DNA of 45,330 nucleotides from a virus (IMGVR_UViG_3300032753_000058:1-45330), one strand, 5' to 3'. Numbered from the stretch's first letter, positions 7,875 to 15,506 are shown. Numbers and translations: made by a program. Notes: a model not told the origin generated them from the letters alone.

Positions 7875-8977
7875 TATCTTAGTTTAGTTGGATTCTTCTG
7901 TGGTATATATTGAACATTTTCAATATTATCATCACCAATTTTATTTTCTAATGGCATTTCTATTATTATATCATTATTATTGGATCGTATTGTTTCTTCT
8001 GGTTCTATCTGGGTCTTTTCAAAAATTATTGGTATTTCTTCCACCTGTTTGGTGTCTTCAATCGCTATTTCAGACACAGAGTTGGGAGTTGTAGAATTAT
8101 CCTCGATTGGGGCTTCTTCTTGTATTTTTTTCTCAATATCTTTATCTTCTGGTGTATATGCAACGGCAGTTCTTTTGCTGTTTGCTGAGCTTAAAAGAAA
8201 ATTCAATGCTATCACTAAGGACACTGCTAATGGATCAAAAACAAGCATGAGGGCTATAATAAACCAGTTAACAACCTGATCCAGGGATTTGCCTGTTAAC
8301 TTAGCAATATATTTCAAGGGACCAACTTCTTTCGCTACATCCTGATTAGTTTGAAGTGATAAAGATTGGAGATCTAAGTCCTTTAATTTCTCATTTTTTG
8401 AATTTAAGCTATCATTAAGAATCTTAACCTCATTATCCAATTGTGAGATTTCTTGATCTATCGAAATCATTTGAGCCTTAATACTTTTAATGGATATATT
8501 TTTAGAAATTAAATTATCCATTGTACCCTGCTGTTTGGTTTTAATATCACTTAATGAGTTAATCCTATTGTCTTTTAGTGCTATTTGATCCTCATATCTT
8601 TTTACATCCGATTGTATGATAATTTTTTGTTTATCAAGGGATCCGTTTTGTTTATCTATAACTTCAACCTTATTAGAAGTTTCTTGGTAAGCGGAAGAAA
8701 GAAATCCATAAATACCAGCAGAGGTAATAAGAATTAATATGCAACAAGCAATGGTTAAGTAAGTTCTCAATATTTTATTTAATGTACTCCAATATCCATA
8801 TAATAGAGATGCAATTACTAATTTAGAAAATTCAAGACTTCCCGCCATTATCATAACATTTATGGATGCTCCAGCAAACATTTTACTTATTCCAAATATG
8901 GAATAATAAGCGGCAGAACCAGAAACGGAAAATGCTGCTAAAGCAACAATCCAAGGAAATATTCTACTGTTTTTCAT
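7874..8977 (-). CDS. Polytopic membrane protein with long coiled coil
   Basis: The 367-residue product has three hydrophobic N-terminal segments (about residues 8-36, 39-61 and 72-97), a Lys/Glu/Asp/Ile/Leu-rich coiled coil (about 100-225), a fourth hydrophobic segment (about 236-264, WFIIALMLVFDPLAVSLVIA), and an acidic, Pro/Ile/Glu-rich tail. Similar membrane proteins with a coiled coil between transmembrane segments occur in marine phage genomes without known function. The topology would place the coiled coil on one side of the host inner membrane. A GATATATA element ends six bases before the start codon. A role at the host envelope (lysis timing, exclusion, or DNA entry) is only speculation. 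Confidence 0.8.
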   Translation of the reverse strand: MKNSRIFPWIVALAAFSVSGSAAYYSIFGISKMFAGASINVMIMAGSLEFSKLVIASLLYGYWSTLNKILRTYLTIACCILILITSAGIYGFLSSAYQETSNKVEVIDKQNGSLDKQKIIIQSDVKRYEDQIALKDNRINSLSDIKTKQQGTMDNLISKNISIKSIKAQMISIDQEISQLDNEVKILNDSLNSKNEKLKDLDLQSLSLQTNQDVAKEVGPLKYIAKLTGKSLDQVVNWFIIALMLVFDPLAVSLVIALNFLLSSANSKRTAVAYTPEDKDIEKKIQEEAPIEDNSTTPNSVSEIAIEDTKQVEEIPIIFEKTQIEPEETIRSNNNDIIIEMPLENKIGDDNIENVQYIPQKNPTKLR

Positions 8978-8990
8978 ATGCTTTATATAT

Positions 8991-9036
8991 CCCCATTAAA
9001 AAACTCCCTAATTTCGTAGGGAGTTTTTTAATGGGG
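8991..9036. terminator. Strong bidirectional terminator
   Basis: A perfect 20-bp inverted repeat (CCCCATTAAAAAACTCCCTA and its complement) with a 6-nt loop ATTTCG. The GC-rich inner stem is flanked by A- and T-runs on both strands, as in bidirectional intrinsic terminators. It ends the unit containing the 189-aa gene and precedes the membrane-protein operon. Confidence 0.85.
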
Positions 9037-9054
9037 TAGGGTTAATGACAAAAA

Positions 9055-9624
9055 TTAGCACGTTTCAATACCTTGCTGAGCAGCAACTAATTCTTTTTCA
9101 AGATCTTTAGCCTTTTGGTTATCAGCAGCAACCCTTTGAAGAGCATCTTCTATATTTTTATAAATCTGTACATAATGTGGTACAAGATCCGATCCTTTCC
9201 CTTCATATTTTGTAAGGAAATAATGAGTAGCCTCTATATGGAGATTATTAAGATAAATTGAATTATTTTTAATACCATCAGATTTAATTTTTTCTATCTT
9301 CTTCAAAACTTCAAACACCCCTAATGCTTCCTTCCCTTTCCAAGGAGCCTGGTAATTCATAAAATTTTCATAAAATTCCAGAAGAGTTACGTCCATCTTT
9401 ACAAGATATTCCTTGGAGGAATTTTCTTTACGCATGTCCTCTAAAGCTTGCATAGCTTTTTTTACCCTCTCCATATCAACAGGAGATTCCTCGGGAGCAT
9501 CTGATTGATAGTCCTGATCCTCATCAATCGCGTCAGTCATAGTGCCATCATTTGGTTCTATAATTTTTTTAGAATATTGCTTCTGATCAATACCATCAAC
9601 TGTTACTTTTCCTTTATTTTCCAT
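9055..9624 (-). CDS. Unknown acidic alpha-helical protein
   Basis: A 189-residue protein that I do not recognise. The first 50 residues are acidic and probably disordered (DAIDEDQDYQSDAPEESP); the rest is strongly helical with alternating charges, and the C-terminus (NQKAKDLEKELVAAQQGIE) looks like a short coiled coil. It lies 21 bases downstream of the PD-(D/E)XK nuclease gene and just before a strong terminator, so it is the last gene of that operon. Confidence 0.75.
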   Translation of the reverse strand: MENKGKVTVDGIDQKQYSKKIIEPNDGTMTDAIDEDQDYQSDAPEESPVDMERVKKAMQALEDMRKENSSKEYLVKMDVTLLEFYENFMNYQAPWKGKEALGVFEVLKKIEKIKSDGIKNNSIYLNNLHIEATHYFLTKYEGKGSDLVPHYVQIYKNIEDALQRVAADNQKAKDLEKELVAAQQGIETC

Positions 9625-9645
9625 TTTAATATTTTTATTATTATA

Positions 9646-10416
9646 TTACTGAGCTCCTGAAATGTTTCCTTGGATTTCATTCTTTTTTTGGAATTCATTA
9701 AGTAGGGATAAAAATTTTCTAAGATGCGGTTTTAATTCATTACCTTTGACTATAAATTTTTGGATTGTATCATCTTCAACATTAGAAATCCAAATTTCAC
9801 CACGGGCAGGCATTATACCATATCTTTCTGCGTACATAAACATATACGCAGCTATTTGGCAAAAATATGATTCAATATCTTCTTCTACTTTAATAGTAGA
9901 GGAACTTTTAAAGTCAATAACTACATGGTCATTGTTCCAATCTTCAAAAATAAAATCGCAAGCACCTGCCCAACCTCCTTTAAACGTTGTCCATAGAAAA
10001 ATTTCATTATAAACTACCCTTTTAATAGGGGCCCAAAATTCCTCATGGTAGAAATTCCAAAATAGATCTCTCCCTATCTTTACTTGTGGTGCTCTTGATG
10101 GATCCTCGTCCAAAATAGCTTTAGCCTTTAATTGTGCAGCTAATAATGAATCTTCTACGTTATTATTTTCGGAATATTGGATAAGAAATGATTCCATCAT
10201 AGAATGCATTACTGTTCCTCTATAAGAGGCATTGTCCAAGAGAAGATCCCATTTTGCCGCCCCCATTTCTTTTCTTATTGGATCCCATTTTGGACCGGTC
10301 AATAATTTTAATATTGTGGTTACTGAGGGTAAAACATATTTTTTTTGCCCATTCGTTACAACATATGATCTACCCCATTTTTGTTCCGTTCTAACAATTT
10401 CTATTTTTCCTTCCAT
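9646..10416 (-). CDS. PD-(D/E)XK nuclease (RecB/Cas4/MGME1-like)
   Basis: The 256-residue product has the motif order of a RecB-type exonuclease core: YVLPSVTTIL near residue 30, YRGTVMHSMMESF (RGT..H motif I, about 64-76), GGWAGACDFIF (Asp motif II), VVIDFKSSS (D-x-K motif III) and CQIAAYMFMYAE (Q-x3-Y motif). This arrangement, with the LPSVTTI entry, is typical of small single-domain phage exonucleases related to MGME1/Cas4. It likely trims or degrades DNA ends during replication, recombination or host-DNA breakdown. It has no helicase domain. It sits four bases after the 149-aa gene, in an operon that starts with dCMP deaminase or the ECF sigma. Confidence 0.82.
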   Translation of the reverse strand: MEGKIEIVRTEQKWGRSYVVTNGQKKYVLPSVTTILKLLTGPKWDPIRKEMGAAKWDLLLDNASYRGTVMHSMMESFLIQYSENNNVEDSLLAAQLKAKAILDEDPSRAPQVKIGRDLFWNFYHEEFWAPIKRVVYNEIFLWTTFKGGWAGACDFIFEDWNNDHVVIDFKSSSTIKVEEDIESYFCQIAAYMFMYAERYGIMPARGEIWISNVEDDTIQKFIVKGNELKPHLRKFLSLLNEFQKKNEIQGNISGAQ

Positions 10417-10420
10417 ATAT

Positions 10421-10870
10421 TTAGAATAAATGTTGTGCCCAATGATATAGGCTTGTAAATAGATGGAATTTGTGTTGTAAGAAAAATACAGAAAGCCAAA
10501 ATATACTTCTACTTAAAATCCAGGACCAACTTAATTCCTGGAAATATGGTTTGTAAAGTAAAAGATATGATTCAGTCCCAGGAATTAATCTATAATCGGG
10601 TATTATTATTTCCTGTAAATTTAGACTGGTTAAATATTCATTCAGTGGCTTTGATTGTTCTATCACATATGCTATCCATGCTGCTTTTGGAACATCTGGT
10701 GATAATGTTACTTCTGGTGGCATATTATAAACAGTATAAATTCTACCAATCCAATCCATTCTTAATCCTTGCTTTGCCCACATGGGAGAAGACTGTGCTT
10801 CTTTCTTTGCTATTTTACGAAGACTGAAATAGTTTCTTATGTCTATTAAGACCTTGTGTATTTTTATCAT
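10421..10870 (-). CDS. Conserved unknown protein with hydrophobic C-terminus
   Basis: A 149-residue protein of unknown function. The middle contains SPMWAKQGLRMDWIGRIYT, VYNMPPEV and LNEYLTSLNLQEIIIPDYR, a well-ordered mixed alpha/beta sequence. The last 35 residues are aromatic and hydrophobic (WSWILSRSIFWLSVFFLQHK), which could be one membrane segment or a buried helix pair. It lies between the ECF sigma and the nuclease gene, with spacers of only 3-4 bases, so it is co-transcribed with both. Confidence 0.75.
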   Translation of the reverse strand: MIKIHKVLIDIRNYFSLRKIAKKEAQSSPMWAKQGLRMDWIGRIYTVYNMPPEVTLSPDVPKAAWIAYVIEQSKPLNEYLTSLNLQEIIIPDYRLIPGTESYLLLYKPYFQELSWSWILSRSIFWLSVFFLQHKFHLFTSLYHWAQHLF

Positions 10871-10873
10871 ATA

Positions 10874-11521
10874 CTAATCATTGAATATTAATTTTATACC
10901 AGGAAACATTTCACGAACTTTCATCCTAGCCCTTCTTATTCTAGTTGCGACTGCTCTTTTTTTCATGCCATGCTTGATAGCAATATCCTGATACTTCATT
11001 TTATTTAATTCCCTATCTATGAGAATATCTTTATAGATAGCTGGTAAATCCTGTATCTTGTCTACAACATCTGTATAAAGACCGTCCATTTTCATTTCTC
11101 TCGTTTGTAGATCCCAATCCGGATCGGAGAAAGATTCTGCAATGCCAGGGGTTAATTCTATATGATCCCCTCTATATGATCCTCCTTGGCCACCTTCCCC
11201 GTTATTATCAGCAAGGTTTACATTCTCATAAACAAGAGGGGTATATCGGATTGAATTCTTTTTGATTAGGAGGGATTCATTTCTTGCTATATTGTAAGCC
11301 CATGTTGAGAAATTTCCTCTCTCCGAATCATACTGTTCTAATTTAGTCCAGATCTTTTCGAATGTTTTAGAAACTGCATCCTCTGCAATTTCTTCATCTA
11401 CTAAAATACCCTTGCAATGATTTAGTAGGCCTGGTTTTAATCTATCATAAAGTTTTTTAAAGTCTCTTTCTAATGAAGATTGTAAATAATTCTCTGCTAA
11501 TTCTTGAATGTTTTTTGACAT
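10874..11521 (-). CDS. ECF-type sigma-70 factor
   Basis: The 215-residue protein has a sigma-70 region 2 (about residues 20-85: FKKLYDRLKPGLLNHCKG, EDAVSKTFEKIWTKL, GNFSTWAYNIARNE) and a region 4 helix-turn-helix (about 158-208: LPAIYKDILIDRELNKMKYQ then MKKRAVATRIRRARMKVRE). The spacing and absence of regions 1 and 3 fit the ECF group. The linker is unusually Gly/Asp-rich. The protein should redirect host RNA polymerase to a phage promoter class; which one is unknown. It is separate in sequence from the gp55-like sigma at 3597-3953, so the phage encodes two sigma factors. Confidence 0.88.
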   Translation of the reverse strand: MSKNIQELAENYLQSSLERDFKKLYDRLKPGLLNHCKGILVDEEIAEDAVSKTFEKIWTKLEQYDSERGNFSTWAYNIARNESLLIKKNSIRYTPLVYENVNLADNNGEGGQGGSYRGDHIELTPGIAESFSDPDWDLQTREMKMDGLYTDVVDKIQDLPAIYKDILIDRELNKMKYQDIAIKHGMKKRAVATRIRRARMKVREMFPGIKLIFND

Positions 11522-11527
11522 ATATTT

Positions 11528-11998
11528 CTAATGAGTTTTTTCTAATTCCAAATAATTGACCTCTATGTTAGCGAGGTTTAGAAGCTCTAATGCCTCGGTA
11601 TTTCTATAAAATTCACAAAACACAACTCTTTTAATACCAGATTGTATGATCAGTTTAGCACAGTCATAACAGGGGGATAATGTAATATACATCGTACTAC
11701 CATCACTAGAAAAAGTAGATTTTGCTATTTTTGCTATAGCATTACTTTCTGCATGGAGTGTTTCTGATTTTGTTACCAATTTTCCATCAATAAGAATCTC
11801 AGCATTGTTATCAAACCCTGATGGGGTTCCATTAAATCCATAACCTATTATATTTTTTTCTGAATTAACTACAAGTGCACCAACTTTAGCTCTATTACAC
11901 TGGGACAATTCGCTAATATTTTTAGCTATTTTTAAAAATGTAGTATCAATTTGCTTCTTTCTTTTTTCCCGATATTGTTCATCCTGCAAAATATCCAT
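11528..11998 (-). CDS. cd: dCMP deaminase
   Basis: The 156-residue enzyme carries the zinc-binding cytidine/deoxycytidylate deaminase motifs: HAES (residues 82-85; His ligand and catalytic Glu) and PCYDC (109-113; two Cys ligands), with the substrate loop FNGTPSGFDN near 55-64. It converts dCMP to dUMP, feeding dTTP synthesis; T4 uses the same enzyme to set its T/C ratio. The length is near the family norm. It begins the tightly packed set dCMP deaminase - ECF sigma - 149-aa - nuclease. A probable dCMP hydroxymethylase at 39062-39880 would compete for the same substrate. Confidence 0.92.
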   Translation of the reverse strand: MDILQDEQYREKRKKQIDTTFLKIAKNISELSQCNRAKVGALVVNSEKNIIGYGFNGTPSGFDNNAEILIDGKLVTKSETLHAESNAIAKIAKSTFSSDGSTMYITLSPCYDCAKLIIQSGIKRVVFCEFYRNTEALELLNLANIEVNYLELEKTH

Positions 11999-12008
11999 CT
12001 GATATCAT

Positions 12009-12125
12009 TTAATCAAATTTAATAAGTAAATTATTATCCTCTATTCCGTTAGTTACCGAATCAAATCCTCTTTCGTTATTAATTTCGCCAAATAAGGAAA
12101 TTAATTTTTCATATAGAATATTTAG
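12009..12125 (-). CDS. -1 frame extension (38 aa) of the 74-aa protein
   Basis: If ribosomes slip back one base on TTTAAAC, reading resumes at CTA (12125-12123) and gives 38 more residues, starting LNILYEKLISLFGEINNERG and ending in IKFD before a TAA at 12011-12009. The segment has no Met, so it has no start of its own. Its composition is protein-like and it fills the space up to the dCMP deaminase start. The fused product would be 112 residues. This resembles in design the short/long pairs of phage tail-assembly chaperones, but homology is not claimed. Confidence 0.6.
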   Translation of the reverse strand, partial: LNILYEKLISLFGEINNERGFDSVTNGIEDNNLLIKFD

Positions 12126-12162
12126 TTTAAATCCCCTCCATTATCCACCGGATTTAAACTAA
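12122..12162 (-). promoter_or_regulatory. Hairpin containing the TTTAAAC slippery site and stop
   Basis: TTAGTTTAAATCC (12122-12134 on plus) is perfectly complementary to 12150-12162, giving a 13-bp stem with a 15-nt loop. On the mRNA the 3' arm contains the slippery heptamer (12131-12125) and the zero-frame stop, and the loop carries GGAGG three bases before the heptamer. A Shine-Dalgarno-like element upstream of a slippery site is a known stimulator in dnaX; here the effect is inferred. Confidence 0.6.
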
Positions 12163-12346
12163 TTTTCAAATCTTCTATTAACGAATAAACCATCGATGCA
12201 GGGAACTTCCCTAGTACAGCTAATATAGTATTAATATCCTCTGTTTCTAAATCTTCTTTTCCCAAGATAGTATTAGCAGATACAGAAGGTTCTAAAAAAG
12301 TAATTAATTTTTCTTTTGCCTCTGGGGTCAATCTATATTTTGTCAT
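12122..12346 (-). CDS. Small protein, zero-frame product of a -1 frameshift gene
   Basis: The 74-residue product begins MTKYRLTPEAKEKLI. An in-frame TTG at 12382 would add 12 residues, but the ATG at 12346 has the A-rich leader (AATAAAATAAACAAA) seen elsewhere in this genome, so I prefer it. The protein is helical and acidic, with no recognised domain. Its last codons are GAT TTA AAC TAA, that is, a T TTA AAC slippery heptamer in register immediately before the stop. A -1 slip continues into a 38-codon open frame down to 12009. It follows a large low-complexity protein and precedes dCMP deaminase. Confidence 0.75.
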   Translation of the reverse strand: MTKYRLTPEAKEKLITFLEPSVSANTILGKEDLETEDINTILAVLGKFPASMVYSLIEDLKISLNPVDNGGDLN

Positions 12347-12407
12347 TTTGTTTATTTTATTATGATATGCTAATTTAATCAAAAGTTTCAGAATAAAAAA
12401 ATTTATT

Positions 12408-14009
12408 TTAAGAATATTTTACTCTACTGTCAATTGTTAATATAGGACCTTTTAAAACATTCAAAATTTGAAACATTATACCCTCTAGCCTTTCCAAATT
12501 TACAGGTTCTGTAGTAGGGATTGTTTTATCATTTTCCTTCTTCCCCTCTTCTTTAGTAGATAAAGAATTTGTGGCTATTTTTTCATTCATTGGTTTTTCT
12601 AAACCTTTACCAATAGTTGTTACATCTTCTATCTTTTCGTCCTTTTGTGGAGTAGGCACGGATTTAAGCTCCTTCAAGCTATGAGGTTCAGATTTTTCAA
12701 TTCTTGGCATTTCTGATATTATCCCTAATACACCAGTTGATTTAGTAACGGGTGTTTCTGCCTGAATAATATTAGTACTATTAGATTTCTTTATGGGAAT
12801 TATTCTACTATCAGATGGTTGAATATTTTCAACCATCGTTGGTAATGGGCTCTCACTTATTAATGCTAATCCTTTTTCTTTTTTAATTCCTAATTGACCC
12901 CCCATTTCATCCAGCGCATCATAAGTATCATTAGGGGAGGCTGAGGAAGTTACTTCCGTTTTCCTTGAATTTTCTTGAGTAAGTTCCTCCGGATTATTTT
13001 TTTTAATAACGGGCGTAAGGCCTAATTCCTGTGAAATTTCATCCATTGCATCATATTCCTTGTATGATTCTGGATTTTCTTTATTAGTATTAATAATAGT
13101 AGGATTTGTTGTATTTACATTATTGGTTAAATTAGAATTATTTATATTCGAAACATTTGCTGGACTAGTTAATCTTGTCTGGCTATTAGTAACTGAGGTA
13201 TTTTGTGTAGTAGAAGGAACTACAATATTTGGTATATTTGCACGGGGGATTTCACTTAATATTGGTCCAGATAATATACCTCCTCTATTCTCAATGGGTT
13301 TTATGGATTGTACAGGGACAGATTGTATCTCGGTAAATGTTCTTGTCTCTGTTTTTATGTCTTCCTTCCTAATATTAGTTTCATTTGTTCTATCAGTTAC
13401 AGATGGAAGTCCTTCTTTAGGAAATAATTTATCTATATCAGGCTGTAGATTATTAGGTTGCTTGTAATCCTCACTTCTTGGAAATCCTAATTCTTTTAAA
13501 TAATTACTTATTGTTAGATTTTGAGCTTCTAATAAGTCTCTTAACTCATGACCTTCTAAATTATCTGGTAAATCCTTTTTGTCTATTTCCCCCTTTCCTA
13601 GATCACTAATATATTCATTGATACCTTTAATATTTTGCCCAACCGCAAGTCTCAATTTATTCCCAGCTTGAGAATTATCTATATCAAAAGGGCTTACAGT
13701 TATAGACAAATCAGGACCACCTAACATAGCCTTATCTAATACACCCGTTATCCTTTCAATCTCTCCACTAATATTTTTATTTACCTCGTCTATCTTTTCA
13801 ATTGTATCATACTTATTTGGATTAAAAAGAAAATCTGGAGAAATTGAATTTCCTATTGCACTTTGTAGTATATTGTCATACCCTTCTTTAGAAATTTCTG
13901 GATGATTTTTTGAAAATTCATTCCTCTCTTCAGGTCTAGCAGAAGCAAAATAATCCACTCTAGCCTTTTCTGAAGAAAGATCTATATCCTTATTTTTATC
14001 CTCTGCCAT
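12408..14009 (-). CDS. Large low-complexity protein of unknown function
   Basis: The 533-residue product is not recognised. The first 200 residues are charged and helical. The middle (about 200-330) is Thr/Asn/Pro/Ser-rich and disordered. Two internal near-duplicates occur: YDAMDEISQELGL and YDALDEMGGQLGI, and three variants of (L/I)ISE(I/S/M)P. The last 30 residues (LERLEGIMFQILNVLKGPIL) form an amphipathic helix. It lies directly downstream of the gp26-like gene, where T4 has hub and tape-measure genes, so a tail or baseplate assembly role is possible but unproven. No methionine-independent evidence for a different start is seen; MAEDK at 14009 has an A-rich leader. Confidence 0.75.
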   Translation of the reverse strand: MAEDKNKDIDLSSEKARVDYFASARPEERNEFSKNHPEISKEGYDNILQSAIGNSISPDFLFNPNKYDTIEKIDEVNKNISGEIERITGVLDKAMLGGPDLSITVSPFDIDNSQAGNKLRLAVGQNIKGINEYISDLGKGEIDKKDLPDNLEGHELRDLLEAQNLTISNYLKELGFPRSEDYKQPNNLQPDIDKLFPKEGLPSVTDRTNETNIRKEDIKTETRTFTEIQSVPVQSIKPIENRGGILSGPILSEIPRANIPNIVVPSTTQNTSVTNSQTRLTSPANVSNINNSNLTNNVNTTNPTIINTNKENPESYKEYDAMDEISQELGLTPVIKKNNPEELTQENSRKTEVTSSASPNDTYDALDEMGGQLGIKKEKGLALISESPLPTMVENIQPSDSRIIPIKKSNSTNIIQAETPVTKSTGVLGIISEMPRIEKSEPHSLKELKSVPTPQKDEKIEDVTTIGKGLEKPMNEKIATNSLSTKEEGKKENDKTIPTTEPVNLERLEGIMFQILNVLKGPILTIDSRVKYS

Positions 14010-14027
14010 TTAAAGATTTATATTATC

Positions 14028-14285
14028 TTATATATTTGCAGACTTACCAGCAGCCAAATTAAATACAGATACCATACCAGTCGATTCCTCAACTCTTCTT
14101 TGGTTTTCTTTATCTATTTCATCATTTATCTTATCCACAATATCTTCGTATTCATAAAAAGGTAATTTATGAAGCTCTGAGAATGAAATATTATGCGGAT
14201 GCCCAGCAAGTTTTCTTCTAATTTCAGAGAAGTTCTCCAAAGATATTTGATATAGTATAAAGGGATCGAAGTCCACCTCGAAATC
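14028..14285 (-). CDS. +1-frame C-terminal part of the gp26-like protein (gp51-like)
   Basis: An 85-residue stretch in the +1 frame continues the gp26-like protein: DFEVDFDPFILYQISLENFS, then LHKLPFYEYEDIVDKINDEI and a short tail. The pattern (strand after the zinc ribbon, then a compact helical domain with LPFYEYE) is what gp26/gp51-type proteins show after their CxxC motif. The frame has no ATG before residue 71 of this segment; the only alternative start is a TTG at 14351 inside the gp26-like frame. A shift near CTT CGA (14289-14284) would give a fused 403-residue protein. Confidence 0.65.
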   Translation of the reverse strand, partial: DFEVDFDPFILYQISLENFSEIRRKLAGHPHNISFSELHKLPFYEYEDIVDKINDEIDKENQRRVEESTGMVSVFNLAAGKSANI

Positions 14286-15240
14286 GAAGAGGAGCGGTGA
14301 CCTCTGCACCGCATTTTGAGCAACTAAGAGCAATTTGGTTTTTAGTAGCAAAAGTTATCATCTTAGTTATCTGATCTACTATATTAAATTGTGTATAGCT
14401 CCAACCACGAGATGCTATTTCATAACTAGTGTAAAGTCCATCATCTAAATCCCTCCAATTTGGAATAATAAAAGTAGAATATCCGGCAAAAGATTCGTCA
14501 TATTTTTTACCAGCATCCTTCTTGGACTTCAAGATTTTTTTAATGCCTGTTACAATTCCAATTGTTGGTATAAATAATTCGATTGGCTGTTCCCCATTTT
14601 TTGGAGTTAGCAAATAGCATCCCTTATCTGTATCATAATACTTCCTTAACTCTGCTGGTAATTTAAAACTAGTCAAAAGATTAGAGCGTAATTCTATTTC
14701 ATTACCAAGAATACATTTTTCTTCCTTACATTCTTTAGTTATTGGTAGTATTAATTTATTTTCCCCTTTAGAGAATGTAATATCCCTAATAACCATAAAA
14801 ATATAGAAACGATCTTCATGATAGAGGTCCTTATAATTTAATACACCGCCGCTATACCTAATTTGTGTATTCTTACTTAGTATATGATTTATTTTATCAT
14901 CCACATCAATAGGATCATATTCATCAATAGTTGAATAATGACGGATTTCCCCAACCTCACATGCTCTAATTGCTATCTCTAATCCAGAGGGATATCCAAA
15001 TCCTTCCGAAGGTAAATTGGTTAAGGGGAGGGGTTTCCACGGAGTTTCCATACCAAGAGGTACTTGTTCCTGGACAAAAGAAGCTTTACCTAAAGGTGAG
15101 CTCTTTGGTGGTGGAGTTGGTAAAGGAGTTGTATCCTCCGGAAGAGAAGAGGTGCTCAATTTTGGAGCATCATATTCCAATCCACTAGATTTCTCTTTCT
15201 CCTGCAATTTTTTAATTAGTTCTTCGTTGTAATTTTCCAT
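14224..15240 (-). CDS. 26: gp26-like baseplate/tail assembly protein (zero-frame form)
   Basis: The 338-residue frame matches the T4 gp26 baseplate protein family: LPSEGFGYPSGLEIAIRACE near residues 75-95 (family pattern LPS.G..YP.G..I.IR), then a variable middle and IPNWRDLDDGLYTSYEIA plus ALSCSKCGAEVTAPL near the end. T4 gp26 is 208 aa; extra length lies in a Pro-rich N-terminus and an insertion. The frame ends only 20 residues after the CxxC motif with atypical sequence (RFRGGLRSLYTIS), whereas a family-like continuation lies in the +1 frame. So this form may be the short product of a frameshift, or the frame is broken by a 1-base error. Confidence 0.78.
   Translation of the reverse strand: MENYNEELIKKLQEKEKSSGLEYDAPKLSTSSLPEDTTPLPTPPPKSSPLGKASFVQEQVPLGMETPWKPLPLTNLPSEGFGYPSGLEIAIRACEVGEIRHYSTIDEYDPIDVDDKINHILSKNTQIRYSGGVLNYKDLYHEDRFYIFMVIRDITFSKGENKLILPITKECKEEKCILGNEIELRSNLLTSFKLPAELRKYYDTDKGCYLLTPKNGEQPIELFIPTIGIVTGIKKILKSKKDAGKKYDESFAGYSTFIIPNWRDLDDGLYTSYEIASRGWSYTQFNIVDQITKMITFATKNQIALSCSKCGAEVTAPLRFRGGLRSLYTISNIFGELL
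14270..14310 (-). other. Candidate +1 frameshift window
   Basis: Zero-frame codons here read GCT CCT CTT CGA TTT; the protein-like sequence after the CxxC motif switches from zero frame (VTAPL) to +1 (FDFEVDF) in this window. Skipping C at 14286 after CTT joins codon 318 to GAT at 14285. CTT followed by a rare-looking CGA could favour +1 slippage. A sequencing or assembly indel is the main alternative. Confidence 0.5.
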
Positions 15241-15293
15241 AAATTATTATATTTCTATCTATCGTTTTAGATAAAAATATGCAAAAAATTCCG

Positions 15294-15506
15294 TTATTGT
15301 TCTTTATTATTTTTTCTACGGAAATAGTAATGGGTTATAAAAAAGATACCTGAGATGGTGTAAAATGTTATGTCTGCTATCCAATAAGAATGAGACTCAT
15401 CCATCACAAATTTGAAGAGTGCATCATATCCAAAAGGTAGGAAGAACATTGCAAGCATTAAACTCCAAACTTCCATTTTCCTGTTTAACTTGTTTCTGTT
15501 TATCAC
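15294..15506 (-). CDS. Small two-span membrane protein
   Basis: The 70-residue form starts at GTG 15506; an ATG at 15476 gives 60 residues (MEVWSLMLAM...). Two hydrophobic segments are visible: about residues 11-34 (SLMLAMFFLPFGYDALFKF) and 42-60 (IADITFYTISGIFFITHYYF), followed by a basic RRKNNKEQ tail, so both ends would face the cytoplasm. Similar small proteins occur in phages as holin-like or envelope proteins, but nothing specific identifies it. It lies between the tail tube terminator and the gp26-like gene. Confidence 0.65.
   Translation of the reverse strand: MINRNKLNRKMEVWSLMLAMFFLPFGYDALFKFVMDESHSYWIADITFYTISGIFFITHYYFRRKNNKEQ

Noticed and set aside
13060-13467. Plus-strand 135-codon frame
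   Set aside because: Antisense of the Thr/Asn-rich linker in the 533-aa protein, hydrophobic by reversal, no support.
14028-14351. Independent 107-aa gene starting at TTG
   Set aside because: The only start is a TTG deep inside the gp26-like frame, and its first 20 residues are not protein-like; the rest continues the gp26-like protein, so a frameshift is the better reading.
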